64,000 nucleotides of DNA from Glandiceps talaboti (lineage: Eukaryota; Hemichordata; Enteropneusta; Spengelidae), in NCBI RefSeq assembly GCF_964340395.1, contig NC_135550.1:16175484-16239483 (forward strand), in the 5' to 3' direction. The notes under the pieces were generated by a model, which worked only from the letters and a program-made list of their open reading frames with translations, was not told the DNA's origin and did not search any database. Each line of letters opens with the position of its first letter. The first letter of the stretch is position 1. The position numbers were made by a program, and so were the translations under genes. Positions 1 to 11,582 of this stretch are shown one piece after another.

Positions 1-165
1 TGATATCAATTATGAACACCATCTGTTACATCTTAAACAGTGATAGGGAACTACCAAAACATTAATCACCGTTTCATCCATTATGTACCACACTCTTCCT
101 TGCGTTACGGCGTGGTTTTCTGTATTGTCATTGACATTATACATACTCCACCCATGTCAAACAAG

Positions 166-171
<6 letters not shown>

Positions 172-202
<31 letters not shown>

Positions 203-215
203 TACATACACACAC
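172..215. repeat. (CA)n microsatellite
   Basis: Dinucleotide CA run with a short CATA interruption, in the 3' flank of the homeobox gene. Confidence 0.9.
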
Positions 216-276
216 ACATCATGCTAACAAGACAGTCTTAAAGTAAGTAGCTTGGACTATATATAATAAACCTACT

Positions 277-282
277 TTTATT
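277..282 (-). other. Candidate polyadenylation signal of the homeobox gene
   Basis: Reads AATAAA on the minus strand about 200 bases after the TGA of the homeobox gene. It is the first canonical hexamer seen downstream; no transcript evidence. Confidence 0.35.
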
Positions 283-482
283 AATTTGGAAGAAAGACAC
301 ATTCTATGAAATAAAAGAGATTTGTTTTCAATTTCAAGGAAAATCCTTTCTGAATTACACTGCACTGATAGAATTTAAAAAGCATATTCGTCAACAACAT
401 TTTTTTAACTTTATGTAATATGTAAAATGTAAATATCTAATTACAAGTGGACAACTCTAGTGTTCTAAACACCCTCATGCTA

Positions 483-953
483 TCATTGGCGACGATGAAC
501 ACCGATTGTGATCCGCTGTGAGTCCTGGGTGAAACCATTGCCGGTAGATACTGGACAAATCTGAAAATGTCCGTAATACTTGGAAGGGTTGTGAATGTAC
601 GGTGTTTCAGTAGATCTGTGTTTTGACGCCGTTGGAACCACTTCCATATATCGCGACGAAGAAAACGAGGGTTCGAGGGTTGGTGGCGAAGATGAGCTGT
701 CGACGTGTTCGTTGGTAAAAAGTTCTGGTGAGAGGTCAAATGGCTGTAGCGTAGGAGGTGATGGTGAGTTCTGTGAAGCGAATCTGCATGGGTTGCCAGG
801 AAACCGGAAGGATGATGGTGATGATGTTCTACGGTAGCTTGAATCTGGAAAACTCCGCTGATTGACTGGTCGCGGGACTGACGAAACGTTGTTGAGTTGT
901 TCTTGTTGACGTCCCCCTTGACATCGACGACAGCGACGATGCTTGAACCATGT
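483..953 (-). CDS. Homeobox gene, exon 2
   Basis: Starts after a pyrimidine-rich tract ending in ATAG and opens with T-W-F-K-H-R-R, the recognition helix. It then gives about 140 residues of Ser/Pro-rich sequence and a TGA at 485-483. Phase matches exon 1. Confidence 0.68.
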   Translation of the reverse strand, partial: TWFKHRRCRRCQGGRQQEQLNNVSSVPRPVNQRSFPDSSYRRTSSPSSFRFPGNPCRFASQNSPSPPTLQPFDLSPELFTNEHVDSSSSPPTLEPSFSSSRYMEVVPTASKHRSTETPYIHNPSKYYGHFQICPVSTGNGFTQDSQRITIGVHRRQ

Positions 954-1894
954 CTATAAAAAAGAAAGAGAAATATGATGATTGCGTTTCACTGAAGCCC
1001 TTGAATCGAATAACATAATTAACGTAACTAATAGGTAAACCAATTAATGGACTGTACCATCCAAAATTTCGAGAATTTCTAACCACTATACATGTGGACA
1101 CCACGGGTAAAGAGATTGTTAGCTAGGGTGTAATTCGACATCCCTTACTCTCAGGTTAGAAAAAAATTTCATTCTGTATTGTCCACTTCCCTCAAACCCG
1201 TCAGAAATATTTAAATTTTGGTCATAAAACTTTATTTAAGTTTAGTCATAAAACTTTAATTGTTGTCCCTGAATCAAATACGATATCTTACCGAAATAGT
1301 ATAACTTGGAAGACCAATAATACAGGAAAGCCTTCTCAGAAGTCGACGACTCGGACGTGTTATATGTCGAGTAAATACTTCATCCAACACACGTGTCTGG
1401 AGACCGTCTAAAGATGTTGGATAAGTGCAATGATTGTGTTGCGATGACTTCTTTTCAGGATCGGCCGGCGCTTCTTCCGTACTACTATTACTATGACTAT
1501 TACTTTGAGAGTCTACAGCGTGTGCTTGGTGGTGCTGTTCTGGAGACCGTGTACATGGCAGTTCAGTCGGGGATACAGACTGTCGATTGGTGCTACGACT
1601 GAACAACTCTGGTACCATACTGGCTAACGGACAGTTTTCAAACCGTTCAGGGTTGAAGTAAACTTCCAAGGCACTTATCATATTGTAACTGGTCGCCATC
1701 GTTACGATCTGCAAGACCTCAGAATCGAAAGTGATCCTTCTTCGACCCGTACTCCCCCTTTTAAAACATTCGTCTTTTAAAATGTTTTCATCAAGTTTTG
1801 TACTTAACATGTCATTAAGCTTTGGCGGAAAAGAGAAATCGTTGGAATAGTTTTGATCTTGGCGACAGTATTTACAAGTGATGAAGAGCGGCAT
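483..1894 (-). CDS. Divergent PRD-like homeobox transcription factor (two exons)
   Basis: Predicted DNA-binding transcription factor. Exon 1 is 1894-1292 (201 codons); the donor is GTAAGA and the acceptor is a T-rich tract ending in ATAG; exon 2 is 953-483 and ends in TGA. The spliced product is 357 aa. A homeodomain lies at about residues 155-215: helix 1 contains LDEVF, helix 2 RRLLRRLS, and helix 3 is completed across the splice (GLPSYTIS then TWFKHRRCR). The intron falls between homeodomain positions 46 and 47, the classic PRD-like intron site. Position 50 is Lys, as in Otx/Goosecoid-type factors. Position 51, almost always Asn, is His. There appears to be one extra residue between helices 1 and 2. 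The C-terminal half is rich in Ser and Pro, as in many activation domains. The start is the first ATG, with an in-frame stop two codons upstream. Orthology is unclear; a further 5' non-coding exon is possible. Confidence 0.72.
1292..1894 (-). CDS. Homeobox gene, exon 1
   Basis: Coding exon of 201 codons ending in phase 0 before a GTAAGA donor. It carries an N-terminal region with an RRRITF motif (residues 51-56), a Ser/His/Gln-rich linker (about 107-155) and homeodomain helices 1 and 2. Confidence 0.7.
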
Positions 1895-3050
1895 GGGTTA
1901 ATGTTATAGGTGTGAATTAGGTAGTCTGTGTACATGTGTCAACGACAATGAGTCCTTTAAGGTGGGGGCGATGTAATGGAATCGGTCTTTACAGTCACCC
2001 GCCCATTGTTATATGCGAACATGGTTGCTAATCACATGAATTGAGAAATGATTGACGAATGGTCAACATTCTCTGGAGGGGTTGCCTCTGTGATTATGTG
2101 CAAGTGAAATCACACTGAGAAAAACCATTGTGACATTGTACATATGCAAACAAAAGTGCAAAGCATGATCCCTCTCACACATATCAGAGAATTGTGTACA
2201 AAAGAATGTGACTCTTCAATTGCCTTGGAAATTTGAAGGTGGGTGTAATATGCTCCAAACACAGCGGGATAACCATTTACTACATGAACTGGTTTAACTT
2301 GCTAGTATTATATACAAACGAACAAATTAAACTCAAAGTTGCACTAGCTGCAACTGGACTATTATTTTTTTTGCTGAGACCACACAGATATGATTAAAGC
2401 AACAATTACAATTGTTTTACTAGACTGTCAACAGTCGTCTTGACTTTTTTTGTAATTTATTTGTAACACTATTGTTGCCGCTGAAATTAATATAGTTAAA
2501 CATGGTGTGCGCAGGACATTGCATGAAGTGAAGACGTTTATTTAACGTCTATTAAACTCAGATGCCGAGTTAACCACTAGGGGGCGTTTGAGGAGATAGT
2601 AAAGACGCTAGATTATATTTTATGTGTTTGAATCCTCAGTGAGTAGCGCGCGTTCTGTATGTGCATTTAATTGTGCATGCTGACTATTAGATTGTATGTT
2701 ATAGGTTATGTATTTGCACACAACTAGTATTTAAATACAGACTATGGTTTACCACAAGTCAACCTTTTCAGATACAAAAATAGCCGGTAATGATAATCTG
2801 CGATTAGATGATAAATGATGACAAACATGTACACTGCTATTGGGCATGATCGTTAATGTACGTATGCTATACAGGTCAAGGAGAGTATTTTGCACCGGGT
2901 TAATCATAGCATGTTGTCTTGTACGTTTGAAATTATTTGGTGAAATATGAAATATAACTATGCTTTTTGTACTTTACTTACCCCCTCCCCATTCATTACA
3001 GCTGCTGAATATTCAAACTGACAAAGTATGACCACTCCTCAATGTCTTAC
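1895..3050. other. Upstream region of the homeobox gene, no gene seen
   Basis: AT-rich sequence upstream of the minus-strand homeobox start. No convincing ORF, RNA gene or repeat was seen. The promoter and any 5' non-coding exon should lie here, but I cannot point to a clear TATA box. Confidence 0.3.
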
Positions 3051-3069
3051 TAAGTATTGTATTACTCAT

Positions 3070-3082
3070 ATTATATATATAT

Positions 3083-3163
<81 letters not shown>

Positions 3164-3200
3164 ATGTGTGTGTGTGTGTGTACGTGTGTGTGTGTGTGTG
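3070..3200. repeat. Compound (TA)n-(TG)n-(CG)n microsatellite
   Basis: TA run, then TG, a short CG block, then more TG. All alternate purine and pyrimidine, so the tract could adopt Z-DNA. The ORFs across it are repeat artefacts. Confidence 0.9.
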
Positions 3201-3219
3201 AGTAGCAGGTGTCTGGTAC

Positions 3220-3640
3220 CACTGGGCAATATTTTGTATGTATACCACGGATACTGGTATGCATGGATAGTACAGATACATAAGAGGTTGAAAAACACCG
3301 GGCTGCTGGTAAATTGGTGTTGCCGAGTTTTTTTTCCAACGGTAGAGTTGTGGCCGTGGTGTTCACTGCAATAGCGACGTCGTCATTTGCTGGTTGTGAG
3401 GTAACACATGGTTCGTTGGCAGTACTTGGCTTTTTTATTTGATAACGTGTACGATCAGGATATCAACAGGACTTTTCTTGTGCTTGCCCACAACAGACGC
3501 TGCAGTTAAGTTACTAGTTTCTGTGTTGATGATCGATTGAAAAGTTTCAAATGCGATATCAAGCTTGGGCGGTACTTTATTACGATAATGCTTTTTCAAA
3601 ACCGCTAAATCATCGTCGACCACTAAAAAGTCTTGTTATG
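3220..3640 (-). pseudogene. Broken protein-coding remnant, unidentified
   Basis: Reading the minus strand, a T-rich tract ending in TTTAG is followed by about 62 codons of protein-like sequence (begins VVDDDLAVLKKHYRNKV, ends DILIVHVIK) and a TAA. In another frame, right after an A-rich run (AAATAAAAAAG), protein-like sequence continues as KKPSTANEPCVTSQPAND and on for about 60 residues. One frameshift at the A-run would join the two. I recognise no family. It could be an old retrocopy, a retroelement gag fragment or chance. Confidence 0.3.
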
Positions 3641-4191
3641 TCGTTCTAAAGAATCCAATATATATTTATCTAGGTTGGATCGAATTAGATACGAATCAAC
3701 TTTATTTTTCCTCCTTACCAAAATTAATTATATGCATTTTAGTGTTCGTACATATATGCTATTAATTTTGTGACCCCCCCCCCCCAGACTGAACATAACG
3801 GGAAGTAAACTCATTTTATACTTAATAATGAAGTTAATTCAATTTACACCCGTACAGCCATGAATGCACTAGTAGTCGCCATTCTCTGTATGCTGACAAA
3901 AAATGAGTTTTCAGATTTCACCTTTCAAAAGTATTTCGTGTTAATAAATTTCAAGCATAGAATTACATGAGTGTGATTTGATTTATAAAAGCTATAGAAT
4001 GATCGATGTGTATGAAACCGTGTGCAATACAGTAGACAAGTTGTATACATTATATTTATTTATCATCGTCAAATTCTAGTTGTGCACTTTGATTTTTATC
4101 GCCGATCCCATGTTGACGTGAACGCGGTTCAAACAACAAGAAAAGACGTTGTTGCTATCTTTGGATGATTGTGTTACTAAATCGAAATCCG

Positions 4192-4193
<2 letters not shown>

Positions 4194-4277
<84 letters not shown>
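4194..4277. repeat. (TG)n microsatellite
   Basis: Near-perfect TG run of about 42 units, followed by a short TA run. Confidence 0.95.
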
Positions 4278-4286
<9 letters not shown>

Positions 4287-4329
4287 ACCGCTCCCGAGGT
4301 TTGGGTTAAGTTCAAATAAATCAAGAGCA

Positions 4330-5600
4330 GGTTATTTATTCCAAGACTCCCCCTTTCAGACTATCTTTGCACCAAATAAACCTTTTGTGCCACCCCACCA
4401 CCCCACCACCCCACCACTCCCATCCTCAGCATCCCTTGTCGTAAATTCTCTTCATTCCTCTACAAACGTGTGCAGTGATCCTCCGCAAAAAAAGTGGCTA
4501 CTCCTGCGAAATTCACTCTGTATGTCAAGCGAAATAAAATCTGCAGGACCCATGGTATCAATTTCATATGGCAGTGTCGTATGTACGTCTTCTGGATACG
4601 AGTATCACATTGTGAAGTACAAGTGGACTTTCTATTGCTTATACCTAAAAGTTGAATACACAACTCGATGCAATTGGTATTAGAGAAGGTAGTCGTAAGA
4701 ATGTGAGCAATTATAGAAATTGCCGTCACTGAGTAGTTGAGAAGTAATAGTTAAACTTTAAGTAGCTGCATCTCAGATTCACGGGAATGAGATCATATTG
4801 AAAAAAAGAGAGATTTAAATCCTGTATAGTATTGGAAGGAATTAGGACATACGTAAAATACGGCTTAGGCTGTCAGGTTAAGACGCTTTATATGATGTTG
4901 ATGGGGGTTATGGGTTATTACTAAATGAGTTTTGATCACCTACTTATTGAGAATCTCCAGCGTAAGAAACCATTAGCAAAGGGAAAATGGCATTGTTGAT
5001 ACTGATAAGTACGACGGTATTATATTATTGCTGATGACGTGTCTTCGTGTGACAACATTTTTGAAAATTACCGCTATTTATAACACGTTACATGTAGAAC
5101 AACACTCAGTAACTGTTTTTACATTTCTTTGACATAAAATTGCCACTAAAAGCCTTTCTTCCCGGAATTGCGGATTTAATGCAAGATGATTCAAACCCAT
5201 GCAGTGCTCACGTACTGTATGATAATGTGTTTTTTTTCCCTTTGTGGTCGGTTAGTGTAGAACCAAAACTATATAGCTGTTGTTATAGAACATGTTAGAT
5301 CAACGGAATTGCTTTTGGGCCCGGCTATGGCAATTACTTGTCTAGTCATACATCGTTTTAACACTGCACTGTAGTAAAATAATGCCGATAATTACACACA
5401 TACTACATCCTGGTATGCAGTTTATTGGCCAGAATAGTGTAACATGGATGGTTATGTAAATTTGTCGGTTGAAATTGTTGTTTTCGTTTCATTGTCTTGT
5501 TTGTACTTTCTCTTTTGTGTGGTATGTACTGTTTTAATGAGTGGTAACAGGACCCAGGGTGGAAATCAGCTGTCGTTGTTTCCTGGCCAATCTTGCTAAA
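4330..5600. other. Intergenic stretch, nothing recognised
   Basis: Contains a short CCCCACCA repeat near 4392-4420 and otherwise unremarkable AT-rich DNA. The ORFs here lack family motifs or splice-site support. Confidence 0.3.
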
Positions 5601-5603
5601 TTT

Positions 5604-5658
5604 TACTACTACCACCACCACCACTACTACGACCACAACCACAACCACCTCCACCACC

Positions 5659-5744
<86 letters not shown>

Positions 5745-5838
5745 CACCACCACCACCACTACTACAACAACTACTACTACTACTACTACTACGACTACTA
5801 CCACAACCACAACCACAACCACCACCATCACCACTACC
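5604..5838. repeat. (ACT/ACC)n trinucleotide array
   Basis: About 235 bases of ACT and ACC triplets in alternating homogeneous blocks. It produces long poly-Thr, poly-Tyr/His and, on the minus strand, poly-Val ORFs, which are not proteins. Confidence 0.95.
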
Positions 5839-6399
5839 GCTTCACAAAATCTGAATTTCAAAACAGAGATGCTATTTTAGAACCGCACTGAAGCTTGACA
5901 AATTTCTAACGGGTTCAATCGAATGATTAGGAATCGAAACCTCACAAGTCATGAGAATTTCAAAAGGTTAGAGTGAAGTCTGTATTGTGGTTGCTACACT
6001 GCATGACATTAGTAGGAAAACGAGCTGAATAGAAGTAATATTTAAGAAGCCGGAAAGTGCATTACGTCCGTCATTTGCAATGACATAATGGGGCATGACA
6101 TTTTCATTGCACCAAAATACGTGTAATAGGACAGTTACCTATAATGTCAGAGATTTTATTGAGAGTAACTGTTATATTAGATGGGTCAGAACGACTTTAT
6201 GTGAAATTATACACATGACATTTGATATGTGAAATTGGAATAATCGTCATGCAGTATTGTAGTACGCTTATAGTTTGACCCTTGATTTTACGAAGTCACA
6301 GAAATAATACGAACGTTAGCATAGCTCATTACTATGGCCTCTGTAAACTATAGACCTTAAGGGCAGAGTAAAAGTGACTACAGTTTTCTCCGAACACCC

Positions 6400-6720
6400 A
6401 GGTTTTGTCATGGTTTTAGTCACGACGTGAACCTTCATAACGAAATTTTGATCATTATACCATGCACAAAGCGTGTCTACGTCACTGGTTCTGTCGTGTT
6501 CAAAATACGAGTCAAAACCTTCAAAATTGCCACTTCTTTCCCTGATTATAATTAGTATATTACTGGCGCTGGTATAAATTAAGTTATTCTCCAATATTTG
6601 TCTTCATTCAGCCAGACAATACTCGTGACCTAAGGTTTGTCACTACTCGTCTAGTGACTCGTAGTGAAAAGGCCCCTTGGATCACTCGTATTATTCTTGG
6701 CTGAACAAAGGAAATATTGG
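6400..6720 (+). repeat. Dispersed repeat family R2, copy 1
   Basis: Shares with 45700-46015 and 50205-50510 the ordered landmarks GTCTACGTC, a TTC-rich middle, TTGTCTTCATTCAGCC, ACTCGTAGTGA-like and AAGGCCCCTT, then a GGCTGAACAAAG-like end. All three copies lie in the same orientation. The match was seen by eye; the class is unknown. Confidence 0.6.
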
Positions 6721-6776
6721 GGAATAACATCTAATTACTTCTTACATTGCTTGTCTACACTACATTGATTAACTGT

Positions 6777-6938
<162 letters not shown>

Positions 6939-8029
6939 TAAATAGTACATTGTTACAGTATGGCATTACTATTATTTGTCATGTATATTTCTTATTGATA
7001 TTTCTATTATTGTTGTTGTTATTGTTATAAGCTTCATTAGCACAGACATAACCTACACACCCTTTCAACAACAACAAAAAACCATTTCAGTGACCATTTC
7101 AAAACTAAAAAAATACACTTAAAATGTAGTCTTCATATCTTTAAGATCTTTTCCTCGTGAAAACCTTAGAGCATGCTAATATGTCATATTGTAACTTTTA
7201 ACAAACAAATCTTGATTATCGATACATTAAGTTTGGTTACCATGGTGACCATGGAATTCACTTTTGAAAATGCCATTGGCAAGGCATTTCCAGAATCCGA
7301 GGAATACATGAAACCTTTGAATAACTATGAGGTAGGGAAGCACAAAAAGCAATTTTCTTACTTTTGTCATTTTCGTTGCCATGGTATCAATATGAAATCC
7401 GTTTCTAATGGTGCATTTCGATTCATCACTCAAAGTAACATACGTATACATGCTATTTTTACATCAGTGCCATAAACTTTAGCTAGATTAGTGAATTTCA
7501 TATTATATATTTGTATAACACAATAATTATGTTTACCATGGCAACCGTTTCATGTCATGCTGACCATGGGGTTATGGTCTGGATGAATGTATTACGTATA
7601 TATGGGTACTAGTTATGAAATATACAGTGGAAACGTTTAGCCCCCTTGTTTCCATGGTAATCATAATTTCGAGTCATAAGATTTGTTATGCTATTATCGT
7701 ATGTACAATGTAATTTTACGTGCCAGTGTGCCTATTGCCATTTCATCGTTATTGTTACCTAATTATGGGTGATTATTTACTGTATTTTTAGCATAAATGT
7801 AACTGAATATATACTGTCGTTAATGATGATTATTATCATTATTAGAACCATTATCATAATTAGCATAACTATCATTAATACTATTATCATTATCAACAAT
7901 AATGACCACAATTTGGCTGTGAAGGTCCAGATCATGTGACTAAAATCATGAAATTGATAAAATAGTAGTGACATTTAACTTAACCAAAGTTCATGAAATT
8001 GATGTTGAAGAAATAACATTATAATGCTG

Positions 8030-8534
8030 TATCATGAGGTTATTACCCGATATCATGAGGTCATTACTCGATATCATGAGGTTATTACTTGATATATCAT
8101 GAGGTCATTACCCGATATCATGAGGTTATTACCTGATATATCATGAGGTCATTACCCGATATCATGAGGTTATTACCTGATATATCATGAGGTCATTACC
8201 CGATATCATGAGGTTATAACCTGATATATCATGAGGTCATTACTCGATATCATGAGGTTATTACCTGATATATCATGAGGTCATTACCCGATATCATGAG
8301 GTTATTACCCGATATCATGAGGTTATTACCTGATATATCATGAGGTCATTACCCGATATCATGAGGTTATTACCTGATATATCATGAGGTCATTACTCGA
8401 TATCATGAGGTTATTACCTGATATATCATGAGGTCATTACCCTATATCATGAGGTTATTACCTGATATATCATGAGGTCATTACCCGATATCATGAGGTT
8501 ATTACCTGATATCATGAGGTAATTACCCGATATC
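8030..8534. repeat. Minisatellite, 22 monomers of 21-23 bp
   Basis: I count 22 occurrences of ATCATGAGG. The monomer is TATCATGAGGTYATTACCYGA. A 21-base form (…CCCGA) and a 23-base form (…CCTGATA) alternate, giving a higher-order unit near 44 bp. Each junction creates GATATC or TGATATATCA, so the array is rich in short palindromes. Confidence 0.93.
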
Positions 8535-8632
8535 ACCTCTTCGTTCGCCATATCATCGAAGGTGCCGTTTCCGCAACGTGATACGAGCGGTGATGTGACG
8601 AACGAAGCGGTACCATTGGGTAATAACCGATT
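8535..8632. repeat. Stem-loop and inverted partial monomer closing the minisatellite
   Basis: CTTCGTTCG (about 8538) pairs with CGAACGAAG (about 8600). This is followed by GGGTAATAACCGA, the reverse complement of part of the minisatellite monomer. It looks like the turn-round of a foldback structure. Confidence 0.5.
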
Positions 8633-8754
8633 TATCATATGACTATGCCCATGAATTGAAAGAGAATAGACTGTCACGTCATATATATCTCTTGACTACC
8701 ATATCGACAAGTCATTGGTCAGACTCCCCCCCCCCCTCCCCACATTGAATATGC

Positions 8755-9243
8755 AGTACAATATTTGAACCTACGTACGAAAGCTTTCTTAGGAAACCAC
8801 ACTTCATTAAGGACACTGAGTTAATAGAAAAAATGCAGAGAAGAGCAGCAAAATTGATACCAGAACTTAACCACCTTAGCTATGAAATTAGACTAAAATT
8901 ACTTAAATTGACAACATTGGAAGAAAGAAGAACAAGAGGTGATCTTATTCAAGTATTTAGGTTCATCAAACTAACTGACAAAGTTAAACCAGATAAACTG
9001 TTCACACTTAGTCAACATCACAGGACAAGAAGACATTCACTTAAACTGACAAAATCAAACTTTCAACTGGACTGTAGGAAAGTCTTGTTTACTCAACGGA
9101 TCATATCTGAATGGAACAAGCTACCTGAACACAGTCAAAATGAAACTGTATCGCCTTTCAAAATAAGACTTGACAGTAACTATATGGACACTGAGGGATT
9201 CTATAAGCCTAAAGGCTTCCTTCCCTGTACTGTTTGGCCATGA
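8755..9243 (+). mobile_element. LINE 3' fragment (CR1/L2-like), C-terminal end of ORF2
   Basis: An open frame from about 8755, with an internal Met at 8833, ends at a TGA at 9241-9243. It encodes the region after the reverse transcriptase palm: KMQRRAAKLIPELNHLSYE, then LTTLEERRTRGDLIQVF, and a tail with ISEWNKLPE and FKIRLD. This order is typical of jockey-superfamily LINEs, in which one strand of ORF2 runs into the 3' end. The fragment is 5' truncated with no palm motifs, so it is an inactive insertion, though its reading frame is still open. Confidence 0.8.
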
Positions 9244-9562
9244 TTTCACAACAATCAAAATAAATCAGGATAAATCAAGACAGTATTATGCCACTGTACA
9301 GCACCCATCCGTATTTGTTCCTCAGGTGATTGTCTTAATATCTAACTGCTCGTCTCCTGAAGTCACCTACACACCGCAGTCAGCTAAAGTTCCAAAAACA
9401 GGGTAAGACTAATTTTTGGCAATCTGTTTATGTTCAATGTCATATATGGATTGTTAATTATTTTTCTGCAATCTTTTCATTCCAAGCATGCTGGTTTCTA
9501 CTGGGAAAAAGTCTGAATTCTATCTGTATCGGGACTATATCGAAAAAATAAATAACTCTGAG

Positions 9563-9921
9563 AGTCCTAATAAAACAAATCAGGTGGTTCCGATTACCCT
9601 CAATTTTAGATTTAATAGATTTTTTATTTTATTTTTTTTTTCTGTGTGAGTGTCTAGTTCAGGATTTCCATTGTTTTCCAAATGGTCTCTGTGTTGTTTA
9701 TTTCTTCTTATAAGATGTACAGCCATTACAGATTGGAAGAACAGTTTTATTTTTTCTTTTCAAGTTGATGTCAGTTGCCGCATCCACTATTTCTCATGAG
9801 ACTTCACAATTTTTGCGATTTTATTTTTTTTCTTGAATACGTAAAAAAACGTTTAGGGTTGGCTAGTGAAAAGCTAGGTGGGGTCGGGTAACCAGAACCA
9901 AACAATAATTTTTTTAGGCCT
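9563..9921 (-). mobile_element. AGGCCTAA-TIR MITE, copy A
   Basis: Reverse-orientation copy of the element at 45136-45514. Its termini carry a GGTTCCGGTTACCC-like inverted repeat and end at AGGCCT. Internal landmarks such as TTTCCAAATGGTCTCT and GTACAGCCATTACAGATTGG match copy C as reverse complements. It has no coding capacity. Confidence 0.7.
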
Positions 9922-9989
9922 GAAGGGGTTGCATTTTACCAGTTTATGGCTCCTGGTCCTAACTTATGCCTTTTGTAGAAATTATATTT

Positions 9990-10475
9990 AAAAGATGAAG
10001 TAGGCGGCAAAAGGCAAGGCAACTGATGAATATTCAATATTCACCAAGAGGCAAATTCAATAGAATGTATGGCCAAAGAGCTTTTTCTGTTTGCGCTCCT
10101 GCTTTGTGGAACCTTTTGCCCCTAGAAATTCGCACCGCCGAAACGGTTGATTGTTTTAAACGCAGTTTGAAGACACATCTTTTTGTGCAATATTTCTGTT
10201 AAACTCACATTTTACAGGTACATTCATGATATTTTCCCAAGGCTTTTAATATTCGATCTTATTCGTAATTGGACATGAATTCTGTTTTAATTTTTTGCAC
10301 TTCGACTATTTTTGATATGTTCTTACCTCGATCTCTTTTTTATCAGTATTGATTGCATTTTAATTCCCTTTGTTTCATGAACATTAATCATGTGTGTTTT
10401 TTTGTTTTTGTGTTTTACTTTGTTGTGTACAATGCACTGAGACGTGTGCGTTCTTTAAGAATTAAAATAATAATA
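9990..10475 (+). mobile_element. Second LINE 3' fragment (CR1/L2-like) with 3' UTR
   Basis: An open frame ending at the TAA at 10200-10202 encodes a hallmark LINE C-terminus: MYGQRAFSVCAPALWNLLP, then EIRTAETVDCFKRSLKTHLF. About 270 bases of T-rich 3' UTR follow, ending in ACAATGCACTGAGA and a short TAATAA run. It is 5' truncated and comes from a different lineage than the fragment at 8.8-9.2 kb. Confidence 0.8.
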
Positions 10476-11029
10476 ATTTGTTCTTACTAGGGATCAACTA
10501 TTCCATATTTATGAGATAAAACGACTCTCTTTTTACATATTAAATGCCTTTTCCGGGATGGGATTCCCCTTTAACCATATTAAAGAAAACAATGACCTGT
10601 TAATTAACATATTTTTCACGTTAACTTTCCATTTGTTCATACACAAGTTCTCTTCTTCCACTTTTGATTGAGAAACATACACATTTCCATTTATGTCTGA
10701 AAGAAAACAAAGGCAATCTTAACGATATAAAAAGCATTTACTAGTACTAGACACACGAATATCTGTTTATATGTCACATTAGTCTAATGTGACACAGAAA
10801 TATTCGTTTATCTTTAAATGTCAAAACCCGCAAGTATAAGGCAAAACATCTTACTAGGAAGATTTCAATGAAGCCATTGTGTCCATAGCAACACGTCGAG
10901 AAAACTGCGAAGTGAAATCTATAAAATACTATTGATAACATGGCAGAGGCATTTCTTGTGATGCAAGTACTGACGGTATAGTAGCTGTATTCTTAATAGT
11001 ATATTGAACGTTGGTTTAAAGGGGCACAA

Positions 11030-11390
11030 ACTGCGTATTTGGGTGTAGTGTTTTGCTACATATTAAAAAAGGTACTCGCAGTATTGTAGTACTTACTGAA
11101 GCACACTGGACCACCAATTACAATGAAGTGAACTCAAACCTGGTATTAAGATATAAATTAAAAACGATCCGATGACGTAATTTATCATACGTAGCAAAAA
11201 TATTCAGGAAATCCCTATTAAATCAACTATATTCTAACAATGCCATAAGACAGTTAGAGCAGACGTGCATCGACATTAGCGTTATACTGTAATATGGTTT
11301 TATTTAAGTAGTTTTCGCTCGAGGAAAAAGGTTATCAACTCAGTTTGTATCACTTTAACGTTTAAGTGTAGCCCAGGTAAACTCACTTAC
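11030..11390 (+). repeat. Dispersed repeat family R1, copy 1
   Basis: Shares GTACTCGCAGTATTGTA, GATGACGTAATTTATCA, AAATCCCTATTA, TTCTAACAATGCCA, GACATTAG and CGAGGAAAA-like blocks, in that order, with 14345-14585 and 32165-32510. Non-coding; class unknown. Confidence 0.65.
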
Positions 11391-11496
11391 CTGTAGACAA
11401 TATCGTGTTATGGTCTGGAAGTATTATCTCTAAGTTCCCTGCTTTCATGACAACCTTTCTCGCTATACATGATAAATCATTCTGTAGTTTTGTGTC

Positions 11497-11497
11497 A

Positions 11498-11582
<85 letters not shown>
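11497..11582. repeat. (TGTC)n microsatellite
   Basis: About 20 perfect TGTC units ending in a short CT tract. Confidence 0.95.

Noticed and set aside
437-1104. Other-frame ORFs over the homeobox exons
   Set aside because: They overlap the spliced homeobox reading frame in wrong frames or on the opposite strand and run through its splice sites.
1651-1690. A tiny GT-AG intron that would remove the 12-residue insert from the N-terminal homeodomain-like segment
   Set aside because: The only GT…AG span is 32 nt, too short for an intron, and its removal breaks the frame.
2560-2650. Possible tRNA-derived sequence
   Set aside because: A TTTGAATCCTC motif resembles a B box, but no A box or cloverleaf could be drawn.
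5403-5891. Long poly-Val, poly-Tyr/His and poly-Thr ORFs
   Set aside because: They are translations of an ACT/ACC trinucleotide array.
8030-8534. CRISPR-like regular repeats
   Set aside because: Monomers are contiguous with no unique spacers, and the surrounding DNA is eukaryotic; it is a minisatellite.
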